64,000 nt of DNA from Bacteroidia bacterium (GTDB lineage Bacteria > Bacteroidota > Bacteroidia > Bacteroidales > Azobacteroidaceae): positions 1-64,000 of the forward strand of contig BNTV01000002.1 of NCBI GenBank assembly GCA_025996865.1, in the 5' to 3' direction. The notes below the pieces were generated by a model. It saw only the letters and a program-made list of their open reading frames with translations. It searched no databases and was not told where the DNA came from. Made by a program: the position numbers and the translations under genes. Positions 16,007 to 25,302 of the stretch are shown here, piece after piece (the first letter of the stretch is position 1; every line of letters begins with the position of its first letter).

Positions 16007-18334
16007 ATGGCTGTACAAACGAACTATCAATTATTCGATTTCCTGGATTTTCATCCGTCGCTGAATGAAGGCGAACGGCTGTGGAGAGCCTGCACGCCTA
16101 CGGAAATTCGCGAGCAGAACGGCGATATTTTAGTCACCGTGCCGTTTCAGCAACAAAATAATTCCAACGAAATTACTCCCGATTTGTCTGTTGCTCGCAA
16201 AAATTATACCTTGCAAATACGCACTTTGGGCGAAAAAATTATCCGGGTATCCATCCTTTTTGATGGGTCACCCCCCAGCCCCCTAAAGGGGGAGTTAGGA
16301 ACGTCCCCTAAAGGGGACGAAAAGCCCCCTTTAGGGGGTTTGGGGGTGGGGAGGCTGTCGTTTGAAAAAAGGGATGAAGAATGGCTCATCAAAGACAGCA
16401 AAGGAACTAAAAAAGCCGTGTTCAATTTCCGCCAACCGGAAACGGAATGGTGGAGCGATTTGCAACCGGCGCCACAAGAAACCATTGACTTACGTTTCTT
16501 TCCCGACGGCAAAAAAGAAGTGAGATTGACGGATTACGATATGTTTGCACCTACACGTCACGATGCTTTTGCGCTGGCTTTTGTAGAAAAAAACGGACAA
16601 GCGCACCGGACGACTTGTTCCTTCCACGCTCAACCGGACGAATGTTTTATGGGCACGGGCGAACGTTTTGCAAAAATGGATTTATCCGGAAAAACCGTTC
16701 AATTGCGGAATCAGGATGGCCAAGGCGTGAACAATCGCCGCACCTACAAAAATATTCCATTTTATCTTTCGAGCGAAATGTACGGTTTGTTTTTGCACAC
16801 CACTTCCTTTGCCAAATTTTCGTTGGCTGACCATTCCACTCGTTCGGTGCAGTTGATGGCAGAAGAGCCTGCCTTGGATTTTTTCCTTATCGGAGGCGAT
16901 ACTCCGGAAGAGATTTTGAGAGGTTATCGCCAACTGACCGGCTTCCCCAGCCTGCCGCCGCTGTGGAGCTTTGGCGTTTGGATGAGCCGCATGACCTATT
17001 TTTCTGCCGATGAAGTCAATGAAATTTGCGAACGTTTGCGGAAAGAAAAATATCCCTGCGATGTCATTCATTTGGATACAGGTTGGTTTGAAACGGATTG
17101 GCTCTGCGAATGGAAATTCAACAAAATACGTTTCCCGCAACCGGAAAAATTCATTAAAAATCTGAAAGACAAGGGTTTCCGCGTAAGCCTTTGGCAATTA
17201 CCCTATATTTCCTACGATGCAGAACAATACCAGGAAGCATCGGAAAACAACTATATCAGTCAAAGTGAACGAAAAATTCAGGGAGCATCAAACTTCAGTG
17301 TGCAGGATTATGCCGGAACGATAGATTTTACATCCGATAAAGCCACCGAATGGTATAAGGGCTTGTTGAAAAAACTGTTGGATATGGGTGTGAGTTGTAT
17401 CAAGGCGGATTTTGGCGAGGACATTCATTTGGAGGCGGAATATCATTCAATGTCGCCCGACAAGTTGCACAATCTCTACCCGTTGCTGTACCAAAAAGCG
17501 GCTTACGAAATCACGAAGGAAACCACCGGCGAAGGCATTATTTGGGCAAGGGCGGCATGGGCAGGCTGTCAGCGTTATCCCTTGCATTGGGGCGGCGATT
17601 CGGCTTCCTCTTGGGACGGTTTGGCAGGCTCGCTGAAAGGCGGATTGCATCTCGGATTGTCCGGTTTCGGCTTTTGGAGCCACGATGTACCGGGTTTTCA
17701 CGGTGTGCCCGATTTTATGAATTCGGTACTCGACAAAAATATCTACGTTCGCTGGACGCAATTCGGCGTTTTCTCGTCACACATTCGTTATCACGGCTCG
17801 CACAAACGGGAACCTTGGTATTACCCTGAAATTTCGGACATTATCCGGAAGTGGTGGCAGTTGCGCTATAAACTGATTCCGTATATTCTGGAACAGAGTG
17901 AAATTACCACGCGAACAGGTTATCCGGTGTTGCGGGCTTTGTGGTTGCAGCATCCCAGTGATAAAACCTGTTTGCACATTGACGACCAATATTACTTCGG
18001 AGAAAATATCTTGGTAGCGCCGGTAATGAACGCCGAAAACAAACGCGATATTTATTTGCCCGAAGGGAAATGGGTGCATTTTTTTACAGGTGAAATTCTG
18101 GAAGGAAAACAATGGCTGAAAGCGGTGGAAGTGCCGTTAGACGAAATGCCGGTGTTTGTGAAATATGGCGCCGAAATTCCGCTCTATCCCGAACCGGTGA
18201 ATTGTACGGATGAAATGGATGTAAGTAAAACAGTTTCTGTTCGGTTTCCGGTCGAACAACCCCCAAACCCCCTAAAGGGGACTTTAGAGAGTAAAGGTTT
18301 TCAAGAGAGTAATAATAAAATGATGATAATATGA
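16007..18334 (+). CDS. GH31 alpha-xylosidase/alpha-glucosidase with internal repeat insert
   Basis: GH31 retaining alpha-glycosidase. The nucleophile is Asp468 in IKADFGED (the KADFGE form suggests alpha-xylosidase YicI-like specificity) and the acid/base is Asp531 in HWGGDSASSWDG. FLIGGDTPEEILRGYRQLTG and VIHLDTGWF are further family marks. There is no signal peptide, so it is probably cytoplasmic. A family A repeat (16268-16347) is inserted in frame in the N-terminal beta-sandwich, adding about 27 residues rich in Pro, Gly and Lys (SPPSPLKGELG...). The C-terminus (QPPNPLKGTLESKG onward) is also repeat-encoded. Its stop overlaps the next ATG. Confidence 0.92.
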   Translation: MAVQTNYQLFDFLDFHPSLNEGERLWRACTPTEIREQNGDILVTVPFQQQNNSNEITPDLSVARKNYTLQIRTLGEKIIRVSILFDGSPPSPLKGELGTSPKGDEKPPLGGLGVGRLSFEKRDEEWLIKDSKGTKKAVFNFRQPETEWWSDLQPAPQETIDLRFFPDGKKEVRLTDYDMFAPTRHDAFALAFVEKNGQAHRTTCSFHAQPDECFMGTGERFAKMDLSGKTVQLRNQDGQGVNNRRTYKNIPFYLSSEMYGLFLHTTSFAKFSLADHSTRSVQLMAEEPALDFFLIGGDTPEEILRGYRQLTGFPSLPPLWSFGVWMSRMTYFSADEVNEICERLRKEKYPCDVIHLDTGWFETDWLCEWKFNKIRFPQPEKFIKNLKDKGFRVSLWQLPYISYDAEQYQEASENNYISQSERKIQGASNFSVQDYAGTIDFTSDKATEWYKGLLKKLLDMGVSCIKADFGEDIHLEAEYHSMSPDKLHNLYPLLYQKAAYEITKETTGEGIIWARAAWAGCQRYPLHWGGDSASSWDGLAGSLKGGLHLGLSGFGFWSHDVPGFHGVPDFMNSVLDKNIYVRWTQFGVFSSHIRYHGSHKREPWYYPEISDIIRKWWQLRYKLIPYILEQSEITTRTGYPVLRALWLQHPSDKTCLHIDDQYYFGENILVAPVMNAENKRDIYLPEGKWVHFFTGEILEGKQWLKAVEVPLDEMPVFVKYGAEIPLYPEPVNCTDEMDVSKTVSVRFPVEQPPNPLKGTLESKGFQESNNKMMII
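16268..16347. repeat. Family A pair inserted inside GH31 coding sequence
   Basis: Two inverted units (ccccccagccccctaaaggggg ... gccccctttagggggtttgggggt) lie between codons for ILFDG and RLSFEKRDEEW and keep the frame open. Confidence 0.9.
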
Positions 18335-18387
18335 CTAATAATGCAAATACATACTCAGCAAAGCCCCCTTTAGGGGGTTTGGGGGTT
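18258..18387. repeat. Family A pair linking GH31 tail and URO-D leader
   Basis: The left arm encodes the last residues of the GH31 protein and the right arm the leader MTNNANTYSAKPPLGGLGV of the next protein. The stop and start codons overlap as ATGA at 18331. Confidence 0.88.
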
Positions 18388-19443
18388 TGGAAAGCCAATT
18401 GGGAGGAATCAAAAAAACGCTACTTGGACTGGTGGAATCAAAAAGGTATCGTCCTGACCATGTGGGAACACATAGAAAAAGACGGTGCGCCCTACGCAAA
18501 TATTCCTGCGCCTGCACCCGCCAAAGACTGGAGCCAATTTTGGTTTGACCCGCAATGGCGGGCGGAGTATCTGCATTATACGATGTCGCGCAATTCCTAC
18601 AAAGCCGATATTCTGCCGGTTGCCAATACACAATTGGGGCCGGGTTCGATGGGAGCGATTTTGGGCGCAAACCTGGAAGGGCGTGAAGACACCATCTGGA
18701 TACGCGAGTCGGAAGATTTTGATGGTAAGATTGTCTTTGACGAAAACAATAAATGGTGGAAATTGCACCTTGATTTACTGAAAGCCTGCAAAGCAAAAGC
18801 GCAAGGCAAATACTTCGTTGGTTGTCCCGATTTGATGGAAGGTTTGGATGTCTTGGCAAGTCTGAAAGGCTCGGATAATGTGCTGATGGATATGATGTTG
18901 GATTCAGATGCCATCCTGCAACAACTGCAAGCCGTCAACGATGTCTATTTCAAGGTATTCGACCAAATTTACGACATCATCAACGAAAACGGCGAAATGG
19001 CGTTTTGCTACTTTTCTATCTGGGGGCCGGGCAAAGTGTCCAAACTGCAAAGTGACATCTCTATCATGTTTTCTGAGGATGATTTTCGTACCTTTGTCCA
19101 ACCGTTTTTGCGTGAGCAGTGCAACAAAATAGATTATACGCTGTATCATTTGGACGGTGTAGATGCCATTCGGCACTTGGATGCCATTTTGGAACTGGAA
19201 AATCTGAATGCCGTACAATGGACGCCGGGCGTGGGGCAGCCACAGGGTGGAAATGCTTGCTGGTACGACTTGTACAAAAAAATCCTTGCCGGCGGAAAAT
19301 CCATTATGGCAAATTGGGTCACGTTAGACGAATTAGAACCGCTTTTAGATAATGTGGGCAATCAAGGTTTGAATATTCAAGTGGATTTCCATTCGGAGAG
19401 AGAAATAGATGAAGCATTAACAATTATAGAAAAATACAGATGA
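18331..19443 (+). CDS. URO-D/MtaA-superfamily methyltransferase-like protein (1)
   Basis: The 370-residue protein of the uroporphyrinogen decarboxylase fold has features shared with cobamide methyltransferases rather than with haem-pathway HemE: FCYFSIWGPGK, LYHLDGVDAIRHLD and NAVQWTPGVGQP. The first about 20 residues are repeat-encoded, and the protein proper begins at WKANWEESKKRYLDWW. No other ATG lies before it. The gene overlaps the second URO-D-like gene by 4 bases and follows the GH31 gene with an overlapping stop/start, so it is translated from the same operon as MtaB. A role in moving methyl groups to or from the corrinoid protein is inferred from family and context. Confidence 0.78.
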   Translation: MTNNANTYSAKPPLGGLGVWKANWEESKKRYLDWWNQKGIVLTMWEHIEKDGAPYANIPAPAPAKDWSQFWFDPQWRAEYLHYTMSRNSYKADILPVANTQLGPGSMGAILGANLEGREDTIWIRESEDFDGKIVFDENNKWWKLHLDLLKACKAKAQGKYFVGCPDLMEGLDVLASLKGSDNVLMDMMLDSDAILQQLQAVNDVYFKVFDQIYDIINENGEMAFCYFSIWGPGKVSKLQSDISIMFSEDDFRTFVQPFLREQCNKIDYTLYHLDGVDAIRHLDAILELENLNAVQWTPGVGQPQGGNACWYDLYKKILAGGKSIMANWVTLDELEPLLDNVGNQGLNIQVDFHSEREIDEALTIIEKYR

Positions 19444-20459
19444 CACATTTGGAAAGATTTTTGGCAACAGTGGAACGCCGTCCGACAGACCGTCCGGCTT
19501 CGTGGTTGGGTATTCCCTCTGAGGCTACCCTGCCCAATCTTTATGCCTATTTCGGCGTGAACGATATGAAAAGCCTCAAAGCCCTGTTGAACGATGACAT
19601 TTACCCTGTCGAACTGCCTTACCATTCGCCAACGAGCGATGCCATTTATGCAGCATTCGATTTTGCGAAAGAGAAAGGAAGCCCCGATGAGCGAACGCTG
19701 ACGAAGCCGGGATTTTTTGAGGATTATTCTGACCCGGAAGATGTAAACCGGTTCGATTGGCCTGACCCCGCAAAATATATTGACCCTGTGCTTTGCCGGA
19801 AAGCCGTAGAGGAAGCACCGGAAGGTTATGCGGTCATGGGTGTTATCTGGTCGGCTCATTTTCAAGATGCTTGCGCTGCATTCGGCATGGAAACAGCATT
19901 GTTAAAAATGCTTACAGAGCCGGAAATGTTCCGTGCCGTCATCAATCGCATTACCGATTTCTACCTGAAAGCCAATGAGCTATTTTACGAGGCTACCAGG
20001 GGGAAAATTCATGCGGTATTGATTGGAAACGACTTTGGCGGACAAACGGGTTTGATGCTTTCGCCCGACTTGATACGCGAATTTGTGTTCGATGGCACCC
20101 GTAAACTCATTGCGCAGGCAAAGTCTTACGGACTGAAAGTGATACACCATTCTTGCGGAGCGATATTCGATATTATCCCTGATTTGATTGAATTGGGTGT
20201 TGATGCTATTCATCCCATACAAGCCTTGGCAACCGACATGGAGCCTTGGAAACTGAAAGATGCTTTTGGCGACCGCGTGTCGTTTTGCGGCGGAGTGGAT
20301 GCGCAACATTTATTGGTCAACGGTAAGCCCGAAGATGTCAGGCGGAAAGTGGACGAACTGCGAACTATTTTTCCCACCGGACTGATTATTTCGCCGAGTC
20401 ATGAGGCTATTTTGCCCGATATTCATCCGGCGAATGTTGCCGCCCTGTTTGGAAAGTAA
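19440..20459 (+). CDS. URO-D/MtaA-superfamily methyltransferase-like protein (2)
   Basis: URO-D fold, 339 residues. The zinc-site-like motif HHSCGAIFDIIPDLIELGVD is followed by FCGGVDAQHLL, the His-x-Cys ... Cys pattern of MtaA/MtbA-type corrinoid:thiol methyltransferases. The N-terminus (MTHLERFLATVERRPTDRPA) is the usual URO-D family start and carries no repeat. It overlaps the previous URO-D-like gene by 4 bases and lies 34 bases upstream of the rhamnose mutarotase. It is the best candidate here for transfer between methyl-corrinoid and a thiol acceptor or the reverse reaction; the true acceptor is unknown. Confidence 0.8.
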   Translation: MTHLERFLATVERRPTDRPASWLGIPSEATLPNLYAYFGVNDMKSLKALLNDDIYPVELPYHSPTSDAIYAAFDFAKEKGSPDERTLTKPGFFEDYSDPEDVNRFDWPDPAKYIDPVLCRKAVEEAPEGYAVMGVIWSAHFQDACAAFGMETALLKMLTEPEMFRAVINRITDFYLKANELFYEATRGKIHAVLIGNDFGGQTGLMLSPDLIREFVFDGTRKLIAQAKSYGLKVIHHSCGAIFDIIPDLIELGVDAIHPIQALATDMEPWKLKDAFGDRVSFCGGVDAQHLLVNGKPEDVRRKVDELRTIFPTGLIISPSHEAILPDIHPANVAALFGK

Positions 20460-20493
20460 ATAAATTATAAAAGTAAATAAATTAAAAATAAGA

Positions 20494-20823
20494 ATGAAAA
20501 TGAAACGATATGGAAGTGTTTTAAAAGTAAAGCCGGAAAAATTGGAGGAATATAAACGGCTTCATGCCACTGTTTGGCCCGGCGTATTGAAGATGATAAG
20601 TAATTGTAATTTAAGGAATTACTCTATCTATCACAAAGATGGTTATTTGTTTTCCTATTTTGAGTATGCAGGCGACAACTACGAAGCGGATATGGCGAAA
20701 ATGGCTGCCGACCCCGAAACGCAACGCTGGTGGGACGTATGTATGCCCTGCCAACAGCCACTCGAAACCCGCGCCCCGGGCGAATGGTGGGCCGAGATGG
20801 AAGAAGTTTTTCATACTGATTAG
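20494..20823 (+). CDS. rhaM: L-rhamnose mutarotase
   Basis: The 109-residue protein has the RhaM/DUF718 pattern: MKMKRYGSVLKVKPEKLEEY, then YKRLHATVWPGVL with the conserved His, LRNYSIYHKDGYLFSYFEY, and a C-terminal WW dipeptide (QRWWDVCMP) before EVFHTD. It interconverts alpha and beta L-rhamnopyranose in the cytoplasm. It sits 15 bases before rhaT, so both act on imported rhamnose. No rhamnose isomerase, kinase or aldolase (RhaA, RhaB, RhaD) is present in the window. Confidence 0.93.
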   Translation: MKMKRYGSVLKVKPEKLEEYKRLHATVWPGVLKMISNCNLRNYSIYHKDGYLFSYFEYAGDNYEADMAKMAADPETQRWWDVCMPCQQPLETRAPGEWWAEMEEVFHTD

Positions 20824-20838
20824 TAATATGTTTGAATC

Positions 20839-21903
20839 ATGATAAGCCCTAATCCTATTATCGGTACCGGATTGCATGCTATCGGTGGCATGTCGGCTGC
20901 CGCATGTTACTTGCCCGGAACGAAAACCCGCCAATGGTCGTGGAGGACATTCTGGCTCGTTCAATCGCTTTTTGCGTGGTTGCTTGTGCCGTTAGTTGTT
21001 GGGTGGCTGACCGTGCCTGATTTCTTCCAAATATTATTGGATGCTCCTTCCAAACCTTTTTGGGTATCTTTCTTGTTGGGAGCGGCTTACGGTTTCGGTG
21101 GTATGTCGTTCGGCAAAGCCATCAACCACATCGGTTATTCACTCACTTATACGATAAGTATTGGTATATCAGCCGTTTTAGGTACAATTATTCCGATGAT
21201 GATTTTCGGTCACTTGGGCGATTTCTTCGCCAAACCCGGAGGAAATATTGTGCTTTGCGGTATGATTTTGTCGTTGACGGGCGTAACAATCTGTGGCTTG
21301 GCAGGTTTCAATAAGGAAAAATACTTGAAAGCACAAGGAACTTCAGGGATGACATTCAATATGAAAGTAGGTTTGTTTCTGACGATTATTGCCGGTGTGC
21401 TTTCCGGAATTTATAATTTATCACTCGAATACGGACAGCCGATTGCCGACATGGCGGCCCAGCACGGTGCCGGACATTTTGAAGGAAACGCTAAGATAGT
21501 GGTTGCTACTTCCGGTTGTTTTATCGTTAATTTCATCTGGTTTATGGTTGAGGGTTGGCGCAAAGGGACGTTGAAGGAATTTTTGCCGAGTAAAGATTTA
21601 CCCGCCCAAACGATTGTGCGTAATTGGTTTTGGTCGATATTGGCAGGTAGCCTTTGGTATTTCCAGTTCTTTTTCTACGGATTGGGACATGTCAAAATGG
21701 GCAACTTCCAATTTGCCAGTTGGGTGTTGCACATGTCGATGCTGATATTTTTCAGTTATATTGTCGGAATGTTAATGAAAGAATGGAAAAACGTCAACAG
21801 GAAAACCTACATCCTGTTGATTGTCGGGCTACTTGTTTTAGTCCTTTCGTTCTGCATAACAAGTTATGGGAGTTATGTTGGGGAGTTAAGAGTTAAGAGT
21901 TAA
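20839..21903 (+). CDS. rhaT: L-rhamnose/proton symporter RhaT
   Basis: The 354-residue membrane protein has about 10 hydrophobic helices and family motifs GAAYGFGGMSFGKAINHIGY near the middle of the first half and FQFFFYGLGHVKMGNFQFAS near the end. It imports L-rhamnose into the cytoplasm. Its last residues (GELRVKS) derive from a short tandem gagttaagagttaag repeat that continues to 6 bases before the next ATG. Confidence 0.93.
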   Translation: MISPNPIIGTGLHAIGGMSAAACYLPGTKTRQWSWRTFWLVQSLFAWLLVPLVVGWLTVPDFFQILLDAPSKPFWVSFLLGAAYGFGGMSFGKAINHIGYSLTYTISIGISAVLGTIIPMMIFGHLGDFFAKPGGNIVLCGMILSLTGVTICGLAGFNKEKYLKAQGTSGMTFNMKVGLFLTIIAGVLSGIYNLSLEYGQPIADMAAQHGAGHFEGNAKIVVATSGCFIVNFIWFMVEGWRKGTLKEFLPSKDLPAQTIVRNWFWSILAGSLWYFQFFFYGLGHVKMGNFQFASWVLHMSMLIFFSYIVGMLMKEWKNVNRKTYILLIVGLLVLVLSFCITSYGSYVGELRVKS

Positions 21904-21908
21904 GAGTT

Positions 21909-23465
21909 ATGAAAAACGTTATTGAGTTATCGGGGTTGGATTTGGGTGTTATTGCTACTTATGTGGTGCTTTTGATTGGCATTGCTATTTGGGCAAGTTA
22001 TGGGCAAAAGAACAACAAGTCGGACAATTTGTTTCTTGCCAACAAATCGTTGGGATGGTTTTCTATTGGGCTGACGATGTGGGGAACCAATGTAGGTCCT
22101 TCGATGCTGATTGCCAACGCCAGCAGCGGCTTTGAAAGCGGCATTGTAGCAGGTAATTTCTCGTGGTTTGCATTTCCCTTTATCTGCCTGTTAGCCTTCG
22201 TTTTTGCGCCCCGTTACCTTGGCGCCAACGTGATGACTTTGCCGGAATACATGGGCAAACGTTTTGGCGAAACCACGCGGACATACATTGCCTGGTATTC
22301 CATTATTACCATTTTGATTTCGTGGTTGGGGCTGATGCTCTTTTCCGGCGGCGTGTTTATGGCGCAAATCCTGGATTATCCGCTGTGGCTGTGCATCGTT
22401 ATTTTGGTGGCTATTTCCGCGACATTTACCATGGCCGGCGGACTCAAAACCATTGCTTATACCAATGTCTATCAGATGCTTTTGCTGATAGGTGTTTCCG
22501 TTTTATTAGCCGTGATGGCAATCATCAAAGTAGGCGGATTGGGAACTGTCATAGAACAAACGCCTGCCAATTATTGGAAGTTGTTTCAACCGCTAAGCGA
22601 TCCCGATTTTCCTTGGTTGGCAATTATCCTCGGTTATCCGGTCATGGGTGTGTGGTTTTGGTGTACCGACCAATCGATGGTGCAATCGGTATTAGGCGCT
22701 AAAAATCTGAAACAAGGACAGTTGGGTGCTAATTTCTGCGCGTGGTTGAAACTCATCGACATTCCGTTATTTATTGTTCCGGGTATTCTTTGTTTCCTGC
22801 TTATTCCCCATTTGACCAATTCTACCGATGCTTATTTGCAGTTGGTAAAATCGGTTTTTCCTCCCGGATTAATCGGTTTGGTGGTGGTCATTATGTCAGC
22901 TGCACTGATTAGCACGGTCGCCTCTGCGCTAAATTCACTGAGTACCGTATTCACGATGGATATTTACCTGAAAAAACAGAAAGAAGAAATCAGTAATGAA
23001 AAAATCAACAAAATCGGACGAATAGTCGTGTTGACAGGGGCGTTTCTGTCGGTCTTTTTAGCGATAGGAATCACCCTCATTCAAGGTTTGAGTTTCTTCA
23101 ATATTTTCCAGTCGGTATTGGGCTTTTTGGCTCCGCCAATGACGGCAGCCTTCCTGTTCGCCGTATTTTGGAAACGAACATCCACGAAAGCCATCAATCT
23201 CACATTGACCGCAGGAACTGCATTCAGCATCGGTACAGGCGTTTTGTACTATGCCGGACTGATATTCCAAGGTTTGCATTTCTTGTATCTATCGTTCATC
23301 ATCTTCCTCGTATTAGCCGCTTTCATCTATCTTTTTTCGCTGCACGATAAATCGCAATCCGGCTCAACCTTGGATTATAAACCGATGAAAATCAACAACA
23401 AAGTAAAAATCGCATGGGGGTTGTTAATCCTCGTGATGATAGCATTATACATCTTTTTTAATTAA
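21909..23465 (+). CDS. Sodium:solute symporter (SGLT-like SSS family)
   Basis: The 518-residue protein with about 14 membrane segments has the SSS signature: DNLFLANKSLGWFSIGLTMW, GTNVGPSMLIANASSGFESG, then TLPEYMGKRFGE and GGLKTIAYTNVYQM. The C-terminal LGAKNLKQGQLGANFCAWLK and SALISTVASALNSLST match sodium/glucose-type members. It is the second sugar importer in a row after RhaT and may take up a different sugar or a modified (for example methylated) one. The gap to the methyltransferase gene after it is only 6 bases. Confidence 0.9.
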   Translation: MKNVIELSGLDLGVIATYVVLLIGIAIWASYGQKNNKSDNLFLANKSLGWFSIGLTMWGTNVGPSMLIANASSGFESGIVAGNFSWFAFPFICLLAFVFAPRYLGANVMTLPEYMGKRFGETTRTYIAWYSIITILISWLGLMLFSGGVFMAQILDYPLWLCIVILVAISATFTMAGGLKTIAYTNVYQMLLLIGVSVLLAVMAIIKVGGLGTVIEQTPANYWKLFQPLSDPDFPWLAIILGYPVMGVWFWCTDQSMVQSVLGAKNLKQGQLGANFCAWLKLIDIPLFIVPGILCFLLIPHLTNSTDAYLQLVKSVFPPGLIGLVVVIMSAALISTVASALNSLSTVFTMDIYLKKQKEEISNEKINKIGRIVVLTGAFLSVFLAIGITLIQGLSFFNIFQSVLGFLAPPMTAAFLFAVFWKRTSTKAINLTLTAGTAFSIGTGVLYYAGLIFQGLHFLYLSFIIFLVLAAFIYLFSLHDKSQSGSTLDYKPMKINNKVKIAWGLLILVMIALYIFFN

Positions 23466-23471
23466 TTTGTC

Positions 23472-24350
23472 ATGAGAACAAAAATAACAACAGCAGTACA
23501 AACCGGAAAAATATTGATTTCCGATGGCGCATGGGGAACTTTCCTCCATCAAAAAGGCTTACAATCCGGTGAATGTCCCGAATTATGGAACATCACCCAT
23601 CCGGACAAGGTAAAAGAAATCGCCCAAAGTTACATTGACGCAGGCTCAGATATGATAGAAACCAACAGTTTCGGCGGAACAAGTTTCAAATTGGAATATT
23701 TCGGATTGGCAGACAGAGTGTCAGAAATCAACGAAGCCGCAGCGCGTATTTCCCGTGAAGCCGCCGGAGAAAACAAATGGGTCATCGGTTCCATCGGTCC
23801 TACCGGAAAAATGTTGGTCATGGGTGATGTAACAGAAGTTGAACTGTACGAAGCTTTCAAAACACAAGCCATTGCCCTCGAAAAAGGCGGAGCAGATGCA
23901 GTCTGCATAGAAACGATGAGCGACATTGACGAAGCAAGCCTCGCCATCCAAGCAACAAAAGAAAACACAAAATTAGAAATTATCGCCACCTTCACCTTTG
24001 AAGCAACAGGCGAAAATCAATTTTACACCATGATGGGCGTAACACCGGGCGATGCAGCCATCGCAGCCGTACAAGCAGGAGCCAACATCATCGGAGCCAA
24101 CTGCGGCAACGGATTAAAAAACATGATAACCATCGTTTCGCAAATGCGTGAAGTGGACGAAAATACACCCATTTTAGTTCATGCCAACGCCGGTTTACCC
24201 AAAGTTGAAAACGGCAAAACCGTTTATCCCGAAACACCGGAGATGATGGGGGAATTGACGGGGCAGATTATTCAAGCAGGGGCTAATATTATCGGTGGGT
24301 GCTGTGGCACTACGCCGGAGCATATTCGGGTGATGAAAGCAAGCATATAA
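23472..24350 (+). CDS. Homocysteine S-methyltransferase-family protein
   Basis: This is a stand-alone homocysteine-binding TIM barrel like the first module of MetH and like betaine-homocysteine methyltransferase: ILISDGAWGTFLHQKGL at the start, DMIETNSFGGTSFKL, and zinc cysteines in GANCGNG and GGCCGTTP. It would methylate homocysteine (or another thiol) from a methyl-corrinoid protein. It lies in the same run as the corrinoid protein (25303) and the reactivation protein (25947), separated from them by the RAYT insertion. Together they resemble a split methionine synthase without the folate-binding module. Confidence 0.88.
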   Translation: MRTKITTAVQTGKILISDGAWGTFLHQKGLQSGECPELWNITHPDKVKEIAQSYIDAGSDMIETNSFGGTSFKLEYFGLADRVSEINEAAARISREAAGENKWVIGSIGPTGKMLVMGDVTEVELYEAFKTQAIALEKGGADAVCIETMSDIDEASLAIQATKENTKLEIIATFTFEATGENQFYTMMGVTPGDAAIAAVQAGANIIGANCGNGLKNMITIVSQMREVDENTPILVHANAGLPKVENGKTVYPETPEMMGELTGQIIQAGANIIGGCCGTTPEHIRVMKASI

Positions 24351-24362
24351 CAACATAAATTT

Positions 24363-24470
24363 ATGGAAGATTTAGAAAAAATTATTGCAAGCTCAGAGTC
24401 CATAGAACAATTTTATGGAAGAGATGGTGTATTTTTAGTTCTTGACGTAAATAAACAGACAACCATTTAA
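24363..24470 (+). CDS. Small ORF, 35 codons, unknown
   Basis: ATG to TAA, beginning MEDLEKIIASSESIEQFYGR. It fills the gap between the methyltransferase and the RAYT gene. It resembles nothing I recognise and may be a fragment brought in with the RAYT. Confidence 0.3.
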   Translation: MEDLEKIIASSESIEQFYGRDGVFLVLDVNKQTTI

Positions 24471-24482
24471 TAATAAAGAATT

Positions 24483-24935
24483 ATGCCACAGTCATTATCA
24501 AAGGTCTATGTTCATTTAACATTTAGTACGAAAGGTCGTTATCCGTTTATTGACGACCAAATCGAAGAACGCCTATGGGAATATCTTGGCGGTATTTGCA
24601 AAGGTTTGGGATGTAATCCACTACAAGTTGGCGGTTATCATGACCACGTGCATATACTCTGTTTACTGTCGAAAAAAATAACACAAATAAATTTATTGGA
24701 AGAGGTCAAAAAACAATCTTCCAAATGGATAAAAACGATAGATGATAAATATGCCAAATTTTATTGGCAAGACGGATATGGTATATTTTCTGTTAATCCG
24801 TCAGAGATAGAAATTGTAATTGATTACGTTAAAAATCAAGAAAAACACCATCAGAAACGAACGTTTCAAGATGAGTTTTTGGCATTTTTAAAGAAATACG
24901 AAATAGAATATGATGAAAAATATTTATGGGATTAG
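24483..24935 (+). CDS. REP-associated tyrosine transposase (RAYT, IS200/IS605-like Y1)
   Basis: The 150-residue Y1 HUH protein has the HUH motif His55-Val-His57 in GYHDHVHIL and catalytic Tyr115 in VIDYVKNQEKHH, with the C-terminal KRTFQDEFLAFLKKYEIEYD typical of TnpA_REP. Such proteins nick and join palindromic REP sequences and help spread them. Directly downstream (24945-25165) lies an inverted cluster of family B palindromes, the expected substrate. The same repeat family occurs inside two glycosidase genes at 34648 and 39346. The gene interrupts the methyl-transfer gene cluster. Confidence 0.92.
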   Translation: MPQSLSKVYVHLTFSTKGRYPFIDDQIEERLWEYLGGICKGLGCNPLQVGGYHDHVHILCLLSKKITQINLLEEVKKQSSKWIKTIDDKYAKFYWQDGYGIFSVNPSEIEIVIDYVKNQEKHHQKRTFQDEFLAFLKKYEIEYDEKYLWD

Positions 24936-24944
24936 TACGGACAA

Positions 24945-25165
24945 TTGCTCTCGCCCTTTCAGGGCTTGGTTTCTGGTTTGTTGCCTTATACACAGGGCGT
25001 TGCCCTGTGCTAATGCTAAAAGGGCTTTGCCCTTTTGTCTGGCAATATCGTAGGAGAATGATGCGGTATAGTAAGGCTGAAAGCCTTATGAGCATTAGCG
25101 TAGGGCAACGCCCTACGGATTTAAATGGTGGTGGTTGCATAAGCCCTGAAAGGGCGGTAGCAATG
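24945..25165. repeat. Family B REP-like palindrome cluster next to RAYT
   Basis: Small dyads in mirror order: tcgccctttcagggc, cacagggcgttgccctgtg, aaagggctttgcccttt, then aaggctgaaagcctt, gtagggcaacgccctac, gccctgaaagggc. The layout is a BIME-like inverted pair, 10 bases after the RAYT stop. Confidence 0.9.
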
Positions 25166-25221
25166 ATATATAATAAATGAAACACACATGATAATCAGGA
25201 ACGCACAAGGGTATGATTATC

Positions 25222-25257
25222 TCCATCCCGTTAGGGATGGTAGCTCGGTAGAAAACA
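25222..25257. repeat. Family C half element
   Basis: ccatcccgttagggatgg followed by tagctcggtagaaaa, equal to the first arm of the full elements at 13672 and 46740; the second arm is missing. It lies in the 366-base gap before the corrinoid protein gene. Confidence 0.85.
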
Positions 25258-25302
25258 AAAGACATTAAGAACAAATAATAAATAAACATAAAATAAAAAA
25301 CA

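Noticed and set aside
18331-20459. Haem-pathway uroporphyrinogen decarboxylase (HemE)
   Set aside because: The His-x-Cys motif (in the 19440 protein), the two adjacent copies and the corrinoid-protein neighbours fit the methyltransferase branch; no haem genes are present.
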